A stretch of 44,184 bases of DNA from Phocaeicola_A sp045545095 (GCA_045545095.1 JAZQAG010000040.1:1-44184); one strand, 5' to 3'. Positions 16,588 to 26,073 are shown, numbered from the stretch's first letter. The notes: generated from the letters alone by a model not told the origin. Translations and numbers: made by a program.

Positions 16588-16627
16588 AATTAAGGGAATC
16601 TTTACAAAAGAAAATATTTTAAGGCAA

Positions 16628-16664
16628 AGAGCCGCTTCTGTAATACAAATACAGGAGCGGCTCT
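16628..16664. terminator. Strong bidirectional hairpin after ilvA
   Basis: A 14-bp stem (AGAGCCGCTTCTGT with ACAGGAGCGGCTCT, one G-U pair) with a 9-base loop sits 40 bases after ilvA and 43 bases before the end of the oppositely directed outer-membrane protein gene. Confidence 0.8.
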
Positions 16665-16707
16665 TGACAAATATAGAGCAGTCACGTGACCAGAAAGGAG
16701 CTCTACA

Positions 16708-17331
16708 TCAGAAGGAAATACCTAAACGAATACCCAAATCGTTCATGGAATTCATATCATAAGTCATCAAACTGGCATTATTGGTCGAAATACTATAATA
16801 TAGTGCCGCATGAAAACCTACACTACCAGGCCAAGGATAAAACTGGACACCAACCTCAGGCGAGGCATAAAATCCCCAAGAATTCTCACTACTCTCATAA
16901 ATGTAATAATTGGAGGTCATCTTGGCATACGAAGCACCTAACTTCATGGCCACATAAGGTTGCATGGTGCCATAGTCAAAACGATAATGAGCTAAAAGTC
17001 CAAATGGCAAATGATAAAGAGAGTGCTGCTGATCGGTATTAAGAGCGACAGAACCCATGTGTAAAGTTGTGCGGTCAAAATACTCATTATTAGTATGGAA
17101 ACTAATAAAAGCACCGAGCGCTAAAGAGGGGCTGACATAGTAACCACCTTCAAAATTCATTCCCCAGCCACTGGCATGACTGGCAAAATCGTTACCCAAA
17201 GGAATGTTGAATTGCCAATCGATGTTCATGTATCCATCTTGAGATACCTGTGCCTTCGAAGGAAGACTGAATATGCAGCACACAACGGCAACAGCTGCAA
17301 TTCGTTTCATATAATATGCAATTGTTTTCAT
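16708..17331 (-). CDS. Outer-membrane beta-barrel protein
   Basis: A 207-residue protein with a signal peptide (cleavage after PSKAQ) and alternating aromatic/Gly strands through to a C-terminal Phe (LGIRLGISF), the classic end of an outer-membrane barrel. Eight or so strands are suggested (for example GMNFEGGYYV, SLALGAFISFHT, PYVAMKLGASYA, VGVQFYPW). Start could equally be the Met at 17310 (MKRIAAVAVV), which gives a tighter signal peptide. It follows the DUF4136 lipoprotein gene by 21 bases, so the two form an operon and may act together at the outer membrane. The ligand or role is not known. Confidence 0.8.
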   Translation of the reverse strand: MKTIAYYMKRIAAVAVVCCIFSLPSKAQVSQDGYMNIDWQFNIPLGNDFASHASGWGMNFEGGYYVSPSLALGAFISFHTNNEYFDRTTLHMGSVALNTDQQHSLYHLPFGLLAHYRFDYGTMQPYVAMKLGASYAKMTSNYYIYESSENSWGFYASPEVGVQFYPWPGSVGFHAALYYSISTNNASLMTYDMNSMNDLGIRLGISF

Positions 17332-17352
17332 AAATGTAAACGGTTAGTTTTT

Positions 17353-17982
17353 TTATTTAATTGAATTCAAATACGTTGACTGACGGAATGCTTGATCTAT
17401 AGCATTTTGAGTCTTTTCCAGATTAAGACGACCATTATTGTAGAGCAATCCACTGATATACGAATTCCATACAACATTAAGCGTTTTTCCTTCGGGCACA
17501 CTGAGATCAACCAACTCCCCGATAATTGAACCCGTAGAGTAACTATATACAATAGGGAAAGGATAATACAAACCGCCCCAATAACCACCCCAATAGCCGG
17601 GACTCCAATAGTAAGGATATCCACTCCACCAAGGATCACCGACAAAATCGGTAAAGGTGTAGGTGTTTGCCACATAACTCAGTTGCAAGCCAAGATCAGC
17701 ATCTGCGATATTGTCCACACGGAGAAAACGTTCATCCATGTTCTTGATGTATTCACTCAGGACCACTTGAGCCGCTTCGGATTGCCAATACTCTTTCTTG
17801 TCATTACTGTTGATGTACAAGATGCTGTCTGGAACATAATAGGTTTGGAAATTGCTGAAATCGCAATCCTTGTCGTAGTTGGTGTAAACCAAGTACTCAT
17901 TGTCCAACTTGTCCGTGTCAGGTTCTTTTTCGCAAGCCGCCAGTGCGAAGACCGCGAATAGGATAGGAATAAATCTTTTCAT
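17353..17982 (-). CDS. DUF4136 domain lipoprotein
   Basis: A 209-residue lipoprotein with signal MKRFIPILFAVFALAAC (lipobox Cys17) and a DUF4136 domain. Characteristic parts are the N-terminal FSNFQTYYVPDS strand, the ERFLRVDNIADADLGLQLSYV segment, a Trp/Tyr/Gly-rich loop (WWSGYPYYWSPGYWGG) and the end LNVVWNSYISGLL. DUF4136 proteins are abundant envelope lipoproteins of unknown function. It is the first gene of an operon with the beta-barrel protein. No clear -7 box was found in the 18000-18100 interval upstream. Confidence 0.9.
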   Translation of the reverse strand: MKRFIPILFAVFALAACEKEPDTDKLDNEYLVYTNYDKDCDFSNFQTYYVPDSILYINSNDKKEYWQSEAAQVVLSEYIKNMDERFLRVDNIADADLGLQLSYVANTYTFTDFVGDPWWSGYPYYWSPGYWGGYWGGLYYPFPIVYSYSTGSIIGELVDLSVPEGKTLNVVWNSYISGLLYNNGRLNLEKTQNAIDQAFRQSTYLNSIK

Positions 17983-18130
17983 TTTTCTACAATTTAGTTA
18001 TACAATGTTTTTGTTTGTCACTAATCATAACAGAGATTCAAAAATAAAGTTTTTCAATATTGAGAAAATGAAAGAGATTTAAGATTTATAAAAACTGTCC
18101 CAAAATCTTCTCCATCCAAGAAATATATCG

Positions 18131-18138
18131 TAAATTCG
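18131..18138 (+). promoter_or_regulatory. -7 box (TAAATTCG) for nadC
   Basis: Variant of the TAnnTTTG element, 40 bases before the nadC ATG. The last-but-one T of the consensus is C, a common variant. Confidence 0.5.
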
Positions 18139-18177
18139 CGCCAAAATAAAGAACTCATCATAAATCAAAGACAAATT

Positions 18178-19026
18178 ATGAATACTGTTGACGAATTGAT
18201 TGACCAATTGATAGAATTAGCCTTTGCTGAAGATATTGGTGATGGTGACCACACAACCCTTTCATGTATCCCCGCAAATGCAATGGGTAAATCCAAACTG
18301 CTTATCAAAGAAGCTGGCGTTTTGGCAGGTATCGAAATAGCCAAGAAAATATTTCATCATTTCGATCCTGAGATGAAAGTGGAAGTTATGATAGAGGATG
18401 GGACAGAGGTGAAACCCGGTGATGTGGCCATGGTAGTGGAAGGTAAAGTCCAATCATTATTACAGACGGAGCGTTTAATGCTGAATGTAATGCAACGTAT
18501 GAGTGGTATTGCTACCATGACGCGCAAATATGTCAAGCAATTGGAAGGAACCAAAACACGTGTGTTAGATACTCGTAAGACTACTCCCGGACTACGCATG
18601 TTAGAAAAGGCTGCCGTCAAAATCGGAGGTGGTGTAAACCACCGAATAGGTTTGTTCGACATGATCTTGTTAAAAGACAATCATGTAGATTTTGCCGGAG
18701 GGATTGACAAAGCTATCATGCGCGCAAAAGAATATTGCAAGGCTAAGGGTAAAGATTTGAAAATTGAAATTGAAGTTCGTAATTTTGATGAACTGAATCA
18801 GGTATTGGAAATCGGTGGAGTTAATCGTATCATGCTTGATAACTTTACTCCGGAAAATACGAAAAAAGCGGTCGAACTGATTGCCGGAAAATACGAAACA
18901 GAATCTTCTGGAGGAATCACTTTCGATACACTGCGCGATTATGCAGAATGCGGAGTTGATTATATTTCGGTAGGAGCTTTGACACATTCTATCAAAGGAC
19001 TTGACATGAGTTTCAAAGCTTGTTGA
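18178..19026 (+). CDS. nadC: Nicotinate-nucleotide pyrophosphorylase (carboxylating)
   Basis: A 282-residue NadC/QPRTase that converts quinolinate and PRPP to nicotinate mononucleotide with CO2 release, in de novo NAD synthesis. Family blocks are AEDIGDGDHTT (about 18-28), LNVMQRMSGIAT (102-113), RVLDTRKTTPGLR (129-141), VKIGGGVNHRIGLFDMILLKDNH (149-171), with the KDNH, IEIEVRN (200-206), IMLDNFTPE (219-227) and SSGGIT (243-248) motifs lining the phosphoribosyl pocket. Length is normal. It is a single-gene unit, closed by a long hairpin at 19045-19110. Confidence 0.97.
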   Translation: MNTVDELIDQLIELAFAEDIGDGDHTTLSCIPANAMGKSKLLIKEAGVLAGIEIAKKIFHHFDPEMKVEVMIEDGTEVKPGDVAMVVEGKVQSLLQTERLMLNVMQRMSGIATMTRKYVKQLEGTKTRVLDTRKTTPGLRMLEKAAVKIGGGVNHRIGLFDMILLKDNHVDFAGGIDKAIMRAKEYCKAKGKDLKIEIEVRNFDELNQVLEIGGVNRIMLDNFTPENTKKAVELIAGKYETESSGGITFDTLRDYAECGVDYISVGALTHSIKGLDMSFKAC

Positions 19027-19044
19027 AATTCAACTGATTCATCC

Positions 19045-19110
19045 AATAAATTACGTGTGTCGTCTTCATTGATAATCTTTTCATGCCAGAAGACACACAC
19101 GTGATTTATT
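19045..19110 (+). terminator. nadC terminator hairpin
   Basis: Arms 19045-19067 and 19089-19110 pair over 22 bp with one bulged C (19061), and the T-rich tract GTTTTTCTT follows. It ends 16 bases before the next gene, so it could also be part of that gene's leader. Confidence 0.8.
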
Positions 19111-19125
19111 GTTTTTCTTAGGCAA

Positions 19126-20844
19126 ATGAACAAAATGAGGAGCATATTTCTAACCATTATACTACTATTTATTACCATACATCCAATTTATTCAAAAGTT
19201 GTGAAGACTGATAATGAGAATATCTTCACTTCCCCTTTTGATTTTCCATTATACTTGAGTGGGAATTTTGGAGAACTTCGTTCTAACCATTTTCATGGAG
19301 GGGTCGATTTCAAGACGCAAGGTGTAGAAGGAAAACCCATACATTGCCCGGCAGATGGTTATATATCACGCATCAGCGTCTCACCAGGAGGATACGGAAA
19401 TGCATTATACATTACGCATGACAATGGATATACAACTGTCCATGGGCATTTGAAATCTTTCACCAAAGAATTATCGGAAGTCGTAAAGATTCATCAATAT
19501 GCCAACCACACATTTGCCATGGATACGACTTTCGAAGCTGGCAGATTCATTGTAAAACAAGGAGAGATTGTGGGATTTGCCGGAAATTCAGGATACTCTT
19601 TTGGCCCTCATCTTCACATGGAAGTCAGAAAAACGGCAACCAATGAACCAATAGATCCATTAATCTTTTACAAAGATAAGATAAAAGATACGACACCCCC
19701 ACGTGCCACTCGAATAATGCTTTATCCACAAACAGGCAAAGGTGTGGTAGAAGGGAAAACTGAGAAGAAAACTTTTAATTTTGGGAAGACTCGCACCTTG
19801 CCAAGCCCTATAACTGCATGGGGAGAAATTGGGGCTGGGATTACGGCAAATGATTACATGGATGGGACAACGAACAATTACGGGGTTTATAGTATCCGGC
19901 TCTTGGTTGACAGCATAGAAGTTTATCACTCTACGGTTGACAAATTCTCTTTTACAGAAAACAGAATGATTAATTCATGGACTGATTATGAAGAATATCG
20001 CAATAGAGGAAGATGGTATATGAAATCTTTCGTTGCACCAGGCAATTCTTTACGAATGCTGAAAACGTCCAATAATAGAGGTATCGTCCGTATTGATGAA
20101 GAACGACTATATCGATTTGAGTATATATTGTCTGATTTATATGGAAATACTTCCAAATACCGATTTTCAGTACAAGGAGTCAAACAAGATATTGCTCCAC
20201 ATTATAGTGAAGCCAACAATACACTGAAATGGAATAGATACAATATTATTCAGGAAACAGGCTTGGAACTTGATATACCGAAAGGTATGCTTTATGAAGA
20301 TGCAGAAGTGAACGTATCACATTGGGTTCCGACCGATTCTTTAACTCCTTCCATGGGTTATCGGTTAGGAGACGCTTATATTCCCTTACATAATTTCTGT
20401 ACACTTTCCATTAAAGTGAGCAATGATTTCAATATTGCTCCAAGCAAATATTACATTATTCAACAAAAAGGAAATAAGACTTTTTCACTTGGAGGAGTTT
20501 ATGAAAATGGATGGATAAAAACTGGTATACGTGAAATCTGTGGAAATTATTACGTAGGCATTGACTCTATTTCACCAAGCATCACGCCTATCGGGAAGGA
20601 GCAATGGACAAAAACGAAGCGTATCCGTTTGAAAGTAGCAGACAAACAAACAGGGATAGGGGAGTACCAAGCTACAATAGATGGAGAATGGGTATTATTT
20701 GAATTCAGTAGTAAAAATGGAATACTGACCTGTAATCTAAAAGAAACCCCGATTGAACGGACAGGAAAATCTCACGACCTACTGATAACAATCAAAGATA
20801 ATGTTGGTAATATAGAAATTTTAGAACAAAAAATAGTGTACTGA
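19126..20844 (+). CDS. M23-family metallopeptidase (LytM-type)
   Basis: A 572-residue envelope protein with an N-terminal signal or anchor (about residues 5-22) and a LytM/M23 domain at about 37-170. The zinc and catalytic residues are in HFHGGVD (His57, Asp61), VHGHL (His106) and GPHLHMEV (His162, His164). All four expected residues are present, so it should be an active peptidoglycan endopeptidase rather than a degenerate EnvC-like activator. The remaining about 400 residues are beta-rich (FGKTRTLPSPI, YRFEYILSD), without a family I can name. It precedes the FtsB-like gene, a suggestive pairing for cell-wall work at division. Confidence 0.9.
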   Translation: MNKMRSIFLTIILLFITIHPIYSKVVKTDNENIFTSPFDFPLYLSGNFGELRSNHFHGGVDFKTQGVEGKPIHCPADGYISRISVSPGGYGNALYITHDNGYTTVHGHLKSFTKELSEVVKIHQYANHTFAMDTTFEAGRFIVKQGEIVGFAGNSGYSFGPHLHMEVRKTATNEPIDPLIFYKDKIKDTTPPRATRIMLYPQTGKGVVEGKTEKKTFNFGKTRTLPSPITAWGEIGAGITANDYMDGTTNNYGVYSIRLLVDSIEVYHSTVDKFSFTENRMINSWTDYEEYRNRGRWYMKSFVAPGNSLRMLKTSNNRGIVRIDEERLYRFEYILSDLYGNTSKYRFSVQGVKQDIAPHYSEANNTLKWNRYNIIQETGLELDIPKGMLYEDAEVNVSHWVPTDSLTPSMGYRLGDAYIPLHNFCTLSIKVSNDFNIAPSKYYIIQQKGNKTFSLGGVYENGWIKTGIREICGNYYVGIDSISPSITPIGKEQWTKTKRIRLKVADKQTGIGEYQATIDGEWVLFEFSSKNGILTCNLKETPIERTGKSHDLLITIKDNVGNIEILEQKIVY

Positions 20845-20900
20845 TTAAATTATATCAGAAATAAAAACGATGAACGAGTATAGGGTACAGAAAAATATTG

Positions 20901-20908
20901 TATCTTTG
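20901..20908 (+). promoter_or_regulatory. -7 box (TATCTTTG) before ftsB-like gene
   Basis: Full TAnnTTTG match 31 bases before the ATG at 20940; no TTTG -33 at the expected spacing. Confidence 0.55.
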
Positions 20909-20938
20909 CCACGTAATACATAAAACAACCCCATTCAC

Positions 20939-21253
20939 ATGAAACACGTCCAAAACATCTGGCTTTTTATACGTCGGCATAAATATGCTGTTGTTTCGAT
21001 TGCTTTCCTACTAATTATCGGAGTATTGGATGAGAATTGTTTGCTACGTAGAGCTGCACACCATCAAGAAATCGCTTCTCTTAAAAATGAGATAGAAAGA
21101 TATACTAAAGAATTTGATGAAAGTAGCAAAAAATTAGAAGAACTGAATAATAATCCAGAAGCTATTGAAAAAATCGCAAGGGAAAGATACATGATGAAAA
21201 CTGAGGATGAAGATGTTTTCATTATGGAAAAGGATCTTGATAAAATCCAATAA
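20939..21253 (+). CDS. Septum formation initiator (FtsB/DivIC-like)
   Basis: A 104-residue bitopic protein of the FtsB/DivIC family. A short cytoplasmic N-terminus leads into one transmembrane helix (VVSIAFLLIIGVL, about 18-30), followed by a coiled coil (ASLKNEIERYTKEFDESSKKLEELNN). The family-typical end PEAIEKIARERYMMK and DEDVF follows. Such proteins scaffold the FtsQ-FtsB-FtsL complex that activates septal peptidoglycan synthesis. It shares a transcript with the next small membrane gene (14-base gap). Length and layout are standard for Bacteroidetes members. Confidence 0.92.
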   Translation: MKHVQNIWLFIRRHKYAVVSIAFLLIIGVLDENCLLRRAAHHQEIASLKNEIERYTKEFDESSKKLEELNNNPEAIEKIARERYMMKTEDEDVFIMEKDLDKIQ

Positions 21254-21267
21254 TCCAATTATATTAT

Positions 21268-21600
21268 ATGTTAAATAGAAAAATACAATCCATCACAATG
21301 GGTATAGGTGCTGTGTGCCTATTGATTGGCGCTGCCATGATGATAACCCATTGGGAGTTATCCCCTTATCTCTATTGTATAGGAGCATTGTTGTTTTCTT
21401 CCATGCAGATATTAGACAGGTATGAAGGAAAAGACTTCACCATAAGACGTTTAAGACGTCAACAAATCTTTGCCGCTATCATGTTACTGATAACAGGTGT
21501 ACTGATGTTTATAGAAAAGCATAACGGATGGATGGTCACATTGACTATTGCAGCTTTAATAGAATTATATGTTGCATTTCGTATGCCATCTGAAAAATGA
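21268..21600 (+). CDS. Small four-helix membrane protein, unknown function
   Basis: A 110-residue hydrophobic protein with about four transmembrane segments: ITMGIGAVCLLIGAAMMI, YLYCIGALLFSSM, FAAIMLLITGVLMFI and MVTLTIAALIELYVAF. A polar stretch with DRYEGKDFTIRRLRRQQ connects the second and third. No catalytic motif is seen. It lies 14 bases after the FtsB-like gene and before a strong terminator, so it is probably expressed with the division protein, but I do not recognise its family. Confidence 0.75.
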   Translation: MLNRKIQSITMGIGAVCLLIGAAMMITHWELSPYLYCIGALLFSSMQILDRYEGKDFTIRRLRRQQIFAAIMLLITGVLMFIEKHNGWMVTLTIAALIELYVAFRMPSEK

Positions 21601-21623
21601 ATTTTACTCATTGGAATAAAATA

Positions 21624-21649
21624 AAAAGGAGGGAAATTTCCCTCCTTTT
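21624..21649. terminator. Perfect-palindrome terminator between converging genes
   Basis: AAAAGGAGGGAAA directly abuts its complement TTTCCCTCCTTTT (21637-21649), a 13-bp palindrome flanked by A and T tracts on the two sides, which suits termination from both strands. It separates the membrane protein gene from the minus-strand phosphohexomutase. Confidence 0.85.
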
Positions 21650-21669
21650 CTTTTGTTATGTATCTAAAA

Positions 21670-23415
21670 TTAGATGCCTAATGATTTCTTGATACCTTCC
21701 ACTTTTGCTTCTGCAGCAGCATTGGCACTGGCATAACACTTGGCACATCCCATCTCGCCTTTAGCTTCGATATAAAACTTGATTTTAGGTTCAGTACCAG
21801 AAGGACGTACACTCACTTTGCTTCCATCGGCCGTAAAGTACTGAAGAACATTACTTGTTTCAGGCATATCCAAATCAATAACATTTCCTTCGCCATCCGT
21901 TGCCTTAAGTGTCTTAAAATCTTTTGCAAGAATTACAGGTGAACCACCCAACTCTTTTGGAGGATTGGCACGGAAATTCTCCATCATAGCTTTGATTTCA
22001 TCTGCACCACTCTTACCAGGTTTTGTCACACTGATAGCACACTCCTTAGAGAAGCCATACTCCACATAAATCTCCATCAATACGTCGTACAAAGTCTTGC
22101 CTTGATCCTTTGCCCATGCACAAATTTCGGCCAACAATGTACAAGCTGAAACGGCATCTTTGTCACGAACAAAGTCTTCTGCAAGGAATCCGTAACTTTC
22201 TTCACCGCCACCAATATACTGTTGCTTGCCTTCGCTCAAACGGATTTCACGAGCAATCCATTTGAATCCTGTATAGCAATCACGCATTTCAATATTGTTC
22301 TTGTCAGCCACGGCCTTGATAAGTTCTGTAGTCACGATGGTCTTCACGATAAAATCGGTATCCTTCATCTTACCCATTGCCTTGCGGTTCTTGATAATGT
22401 AGTAGAGGAAGATAAGAGCCGTTTGGTTTCCGTTCACCAACATCCACTCGCCTTTGTCATTCTTACAAGCCATACCTACACGGTCAGCATCGGGATCGGT
22501 AGCCATTACAATGTCTGCATCAATTTTCTTGGCAAGATCAATAGCCATTGAGAGGGCTTCTGCATTTTCTGGGTTGGGGGATATAACTGTTGGGAAGTCT
22601 CCACTCTTTACCATTTGTTCAGGGACACAATGGACATTTTCAAATCCCCACTGTTTCAATGCACGAGGCACCAACATCATACCAGTACCATGGATAGGAG
22701 TGAATACAATACTCAAATCTTTTTGACGTTTGATAACTTCTGGGTCGATAGAAATACCATGTACCTTATCGAGATATACACTATCCACATCCTCGCCAAT
22801 GATTTGAATCAGTTCTTTGTTTCCCTCGAACTTGATATCAGCGGCAGATGCAATTTTGTTCACTTCATCGATGATACCTTTATCATGAGGAGCCAGTACT
22901 TGTGCACCATCATCCCAATATGCTTTGTAACCGTTGTATTCCTTTGGATTGTGGCTGGCAGTCAGGATAATACCGCTTTGACATCCAAGATGACGGATAG
23001 CAAATGACATTTCTGGAGTAGGACGCATATCATCGAACAGATAAACCTTAATACCATTGGCTGAAAAAATATCAGCAGATATTTCGGCAAAGAGTCGGCT
23101 GTTGTTACGGCAATCATGACCAATACAAACTGAAATTTGCTCCAAATCTTTGAAATTTTTATTCAAATAATTGGAAAGTCCCTGCGTAGCGGCACCTACA
23201 GTATATATATTCATACGATTGCTACCAACACCCATGATACCACGTAAGCCACCTGTACCAAACTCCAAATCTTTATAAAAAGCTTCGATAAGATCTGTCT
23301 TATCTTCGTTTTCCAACATGCGACGCACTTCAGCTTGTGTCTCTGCATCGTATGCAGGAGAGAGCCATTTTTGTGCTTTCGCGGTCACTTCTTGAATCAA
23401 TTGTTCGTTTTCCAT
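21670..23415 (-). CDS. Phosphoglucomutase/phosphomannomutase family enzyme
   Basis: A 581-residue alpha-D-phosphohexomutase (PgcA/PGM2-like) interconverting glucose-1-phosphate and glucose-6-phosphate, and probably related sugars. The phosphoserine loop is TASHNP (about 154-159, counted from an upstream Met). The metal loop DPDADRVG, the sugar-binding GGGEESYGF and the phosphate-binding RPSGTEPKIKFY are intact. Four-domain length is normal. A start at the Met coded at 23413-23415 (MENEQLI) fits family starts better than the Met two codons upstream. A promoter -7 box lies at 23464-23471. Confidence 0.95.
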   Translation of the reverse strand: MENEQLIQEVTAKAQKWLSPAYDAETQAEVRRMLENEDKTDLIEAFYKDLEFGTGGLRGIMGVGSNRMNIYTVGAATQGLSNYLNKNFKDLEQISVCIGHDCRNNSRLFAEISADIFSANGIKVYLFDDMRPTPEMSFAIRHLGCQSGIILTASHNPKEYNGYKAYWDDGAQVLAPHDKGIIDEVNKIASAADIKFEGNKELIQIIGEDVDSVYLDKVHGISIDPEVIKRQKDLSIVFTPIHGTGMMLVPRALKQWGFENVHCVPEQMVKSGDFPTVISPNPENAEALSMAIDLAKKIDADIVMATDPDADRVGMACKNDKGEWMLVNGNQTALIFLYYIIKNRKAMGKMKDTDFIVKTIVTTELIKAVADKNNIEMRDCYTGFKWIAREIRLSEGKQQYIGGGEESYGFLAEDFVRDKDAVSACTLLAEICAWAKDQGKTLYDVLMEIYVEYGFSKECAISVTKPGKSGADEIKAMMENFRANPPKELGGSPVILAKDFKTLKATDGEGNVIDLDMPETSNVLQYFTADGSKVSVRPSGTEPKIKFYIEAKGEMGCAKCYASANAAAEAKVEGIKKSLGI

Positions 23416-23463
23416 ATACATTTATTTTTATGATTAATAGACTTGATAATTATATTACTTTTG

Positions 23464-23471
23464 CAAAGGTA
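23464..23471 (-). promoter_or_regulatory. -7 box (TACCTTTG) for phosphohexomutase
   Basis: Full TAnnTTTG match on the minus strand, 49 bases before the start codon. No good -33 TTTG at 19-21 bases. Confidence 0.6.
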
Positions 23472-23543
23472 TCTAAATCTTTGTCTTAACGCTACGAATT
23501 AACAGTTTTTAGTAATAGCTGTTTTAATAAGAACCACCTATTT

Positions 23544-25181
23544 TTACTTCATCAAATAGCGTTCTCCAGTTTCTTCAACAACTTTCTTATTATACTCTTC
23601 CGGATATCCGGGACGGGTAACTGGGGCACATTGTCCCTCTGGAGTACGTTTGAAAGAACCGTCAGGATTTACCTGCTTAATCACCATATCGTTATACTTG
23701 ACGATAAGATATTCACCGAGTTTTCTCCATTCTTCCAACGTTTGTTGTGCGCATGCAATGGTATAGCCAGTCAGATACTTATTTGCTTCAACAGGATTTT
23801 TAGCATAAAGTTCGTTTGCACGAGCTTCTATGTCTTGCTGAGAATTCAGGAAACTGTTTTCCAAGCGTTTTTGCGTTGCACGCACATCATCAATCATTTG
23901 ATTATATCGCATATATGTCATATTGGAAACCCAATTGAAAACCCAAAATGCGGATTTCCAAGAGAACGTCACACCATCAGCGATTTTCTCCTGATAGCAT
24001 TCAGGGACTTCATCCGTACAACAATAAACAGGGGTAAACACTGTCATATTAGCATCATCGGTACCAAACCACAAGACTCCACCAATGGGACTATGCATAA
24101 AGCTACGCATTTGGGCGACAAAAACCCACGCACTCTGTTGGGTAGAGATGGGACGCTCATTGAAATATTCTTTATCATCCACCTTGAAAGAGAGGGGAGA
24201 AGGGCGATAAGGCATTTTCCAAGCACCGGCGCCCAAATCATTAGTAATATCCAATGGCGTTCCTTCGTAGTGGTCACGCATGGCATTCTGTATCTCTGCT
24301 ACAGTAATTTTCTTGTTCGGCTTGACGTACAAAGGCATAGCGTTGTCTGAATCTCCATTCAAATAATCCAAATATTGTCCCATACCATCAGAAAACATAT
24401 TGTAATAGCTCCACACACGTGCTTCGCAATAACGTCTTCCACCGAAATCCAACGGACAATAAGCATCTGCAAAACTGAAATCAGTGTTCTTCCCGTCAAA
24501 GTATCCCTTTGAACGTGCAAACGAGATAACATCTGGTGAGTACAAGCAATTCTCCTTATCATTTAAAGGAAACTTTCGGATACGGGCCTGGTTGGCATGA
24601 GCCGCGATATATCCATCGGGAATACGGATGGCAACCCATACAGCGCCACGTACACCTGGACCTTTACCAATCATTTCCATAATCCAGACCTCATTAGGGT
24701 CTGCTATCGTAAAACTCTCTCCACTACTATAATAGCCATACTCTTTCACAAGGTCTGTCATCACTTGGATTGCCTCTTTGGCTGTACGAGAACGTTGCAA
24801 AGCCACGTAAATCAGGCTTCCATAATCCATAACTCCCATAGTGTCTATCAATTCCTCACGTCCCGTAAAGGTCGTTTCACCGATAGTCACTTGATATTCA
24901 TTCATGTTTCCAATGACATTGTATGTTGTAGGAGCTTCCTCTATCTCTCCAAGGTATTTTCCAGTATCCCAATCGTGAATGGCACGTTTGGTTCCTGAAG
25001 TATGCGTCCCTCGCTGATAGTGGCGTAAAAAGCCATACATACCATATGAATCGGCACTATACGAAACCAGTGTCGAGCCATCAGCCGAAGCTCCTCTTGT
25101 CACAATCAGGTTTGTACATGCCATCAAATCCATTGCGTAAACACAGAGTGCTGCAACAGCAATAATCAGTTTTTTTCTCAT
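23544..25181 (-). CDS. C69-family dipeptidase
   Basis: A 545-residue N-terminal-nucleophile peptidase of family C69 (PepD-like). The sequence begins with a signal peptide ending MDLMA, so that Cys22 (ACTNLIVTRGAS) becomes the N-terminal nucleophile after cleavage. Family motifs include SYSADSYGMYG (41-51), ESFTIADPNEVWIMEM, ARANQARIRKF-like AHANQARIRKF, and YCPLDFGGRRYCEARVW. It would cleave dipeptides or cell-wall fragments in the periplasm or outside the cell. It is 21 bases after the nuclease gene on the same strand, so the two form an operon. Confidence 0.93.
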   Translation of the reverse strand: MRKKLIIAVAALCVYAMDLMACTNLIVTRGASADGSTLVSYSADSYGMYGFLRHYQRGTHTSGTKRAIHDWDTGKYLGEIEEAPTTYNVIGNMNEYQVTIGETTFTGREELIDTMGVMDYGSLIYVALQRSRTAKEAIQVMTDLVKEYGYYSSGESFTIADPNEVWIMEMIGKGPGVRGAVWVAIRIPDGYIAAHANQARIRKFPLNDKENCLYSPDVISFARSKGYFDGKNTDFSFADAYCPLDFGGRRYCEARVWSYYNMFSDGMGQYLDYLNGDSDNAMPLYVKPNKKITVAEIQNAMRDHYEGTPLDITNDLGAGAWKMPYRPSPLSFKVDDKEYFNERPISTQQSAWVFVAQMRSFMHSPIGGVLWFGTDDANMTVFTPVYCCTDEVPECYQEKIADGVTFSWKSAFWVFNWVSNMTYMRYNQMIDDVRATQKRLENSFLNSQQDIEARANELYAKNPVEANKYLTGYTIACAQQTLEEWRKLGEYLIVKYNDMVIKQVNPDGSFKRTPEGQCAPVTRPGYPEEYNKKVVEETGERYLMK

Positions 25182-25202
25182 TCCTCTTTTCTAATTTTTA
25201 TA

Positions 25203-26024
25203 TTATTTTGAATTGATTTTTAATCTTGACAAATCCAATGTTGATTCGACTTCTGTTTCTACATCATCAGGAAGCTGATGAAAGAAATCCAATCCCGTCA
25301 TACGTTCAACCTCATCAACAGACACGGCATAATCCCTCACCGGACGATGGCAATCATCATTGGGGAATACGAATCCAACAGCATGATATCCGTTCTTTTT
25401 GTACAATACCACTTTGAAAAAACTGTCGGGAACGGTCACTTTGTTTTTACCAATCTTCAAAGGTGTATTCTCTTTGGAGACAATAGGACCACATATTATA
25501 TATATATTACCATATTGTTGCGCCCATTTCCGGCACGATTCTTCCAATATGCGCCAACATCCACGATTCAGATGTGAAGCTTGCGGACACATGTTTGATA
25601 ACAGAAAAGATTCCTCCATTGCCTTCCTCGACCATTTCATATCACCTGCTGGTGCCATATGTCCCCGGTCGTAGCGTGGATCACGGTAATCCCTATCCTC
25701 CGAACGGGCATTGACAGGAAGTTCCGTATCCACGATGAACTCATCGGCACGTTTCACCCTTCCGGCCACCTCTTCGGCCGTCAGTTCCCATGCCACCCAA
25801 TTGGGAATCTTCATCCGATCATTATAGGATAAGGTATATCCTGACCTGTTCAATATACGAGTATCATTGCCCCCCATCGGGATTTCCATAGCATCGGCCA
25901 TCACTATCGGTTGTGCCAGTAATGCCTGACCTTTTCCTTCCACATGTTGTCCACAAGCGGTCAGGCCCAATGTCATTCCCCAAAGAACGACATTATATAT
26001 ATTATAAATCATTGATTTTTTCAT
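25203..26024 (-). CDS. DNA/RNA non-specific endonuclease, lipoprotein
   Basis: A NUC-superfamily (beta-beta-alpha-metal) nuclease of 273 residues when started at 26024. The active site is DRGHMAPAGDMKWS (Asp-Arg-Gly-His with the following Asn/Asp environment), and IYIICGPIV and VPDSFFKVVLYK are family strands. The signal MKKSMIYNIYNVVLWGMTLGLTACG has a lipobox (LTAC), favouring this start over the upstream Met at 26072. It is probably an extracytoplasmic scavenging nuclease that degrades DNA and RNA without sequence preference. It heads the operon with the C69 dipeptidase; both are scavenging hydrolases. Confidence 0.92.
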   Translation of the reverse strand: MKKSMIYNIYNVVLWGMTLGLTACGQHVEGKGQALLAQPIVMADAMEIPMGGNDTRILNRSGYTLSYNDRMKIPNWVAWELTAEEVAGRVKRADEFIVDTELPVNARSEDRDYRDPRYDRGHMAPAGDMKWSRKAMEESFLLSNMCPQASHLNRGCWRILEESCRKWAQQYGNIYIICGPIVSKENTPLKIGKNKVTVPDSFFKVVLYKKNGYHAVGFVFPNDDCHRPVRDYAVSVDEVERMTGLDFFHQLPDDVETEVESTLDLSRLKINSK

Positions 26025-26043
26025 GAGAATATATTTTATGTCG

Positions 26044-26073
26044 CGAAGATACGAAAAACATTGTATGTACAAA
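26044..26073 (-). promoter_or_regulatory. Promoter for nuclease-dipeptidase operon
   Basis: On the minus strand a -33 TTTG (26070-26073) is followed after 18 bases by a -7 TATCTTCG (26044-26051), a TAnnTTTG variant. The start codon at 26024 is 19 bases downstream of the box, supporting that start. Confidence 0.65.

Noticed and set aside
21624..21649. Regulatory palindrome
   Set aside because: Its position between converging genes and flanking A/T runs make a terminator the simpler explanation.
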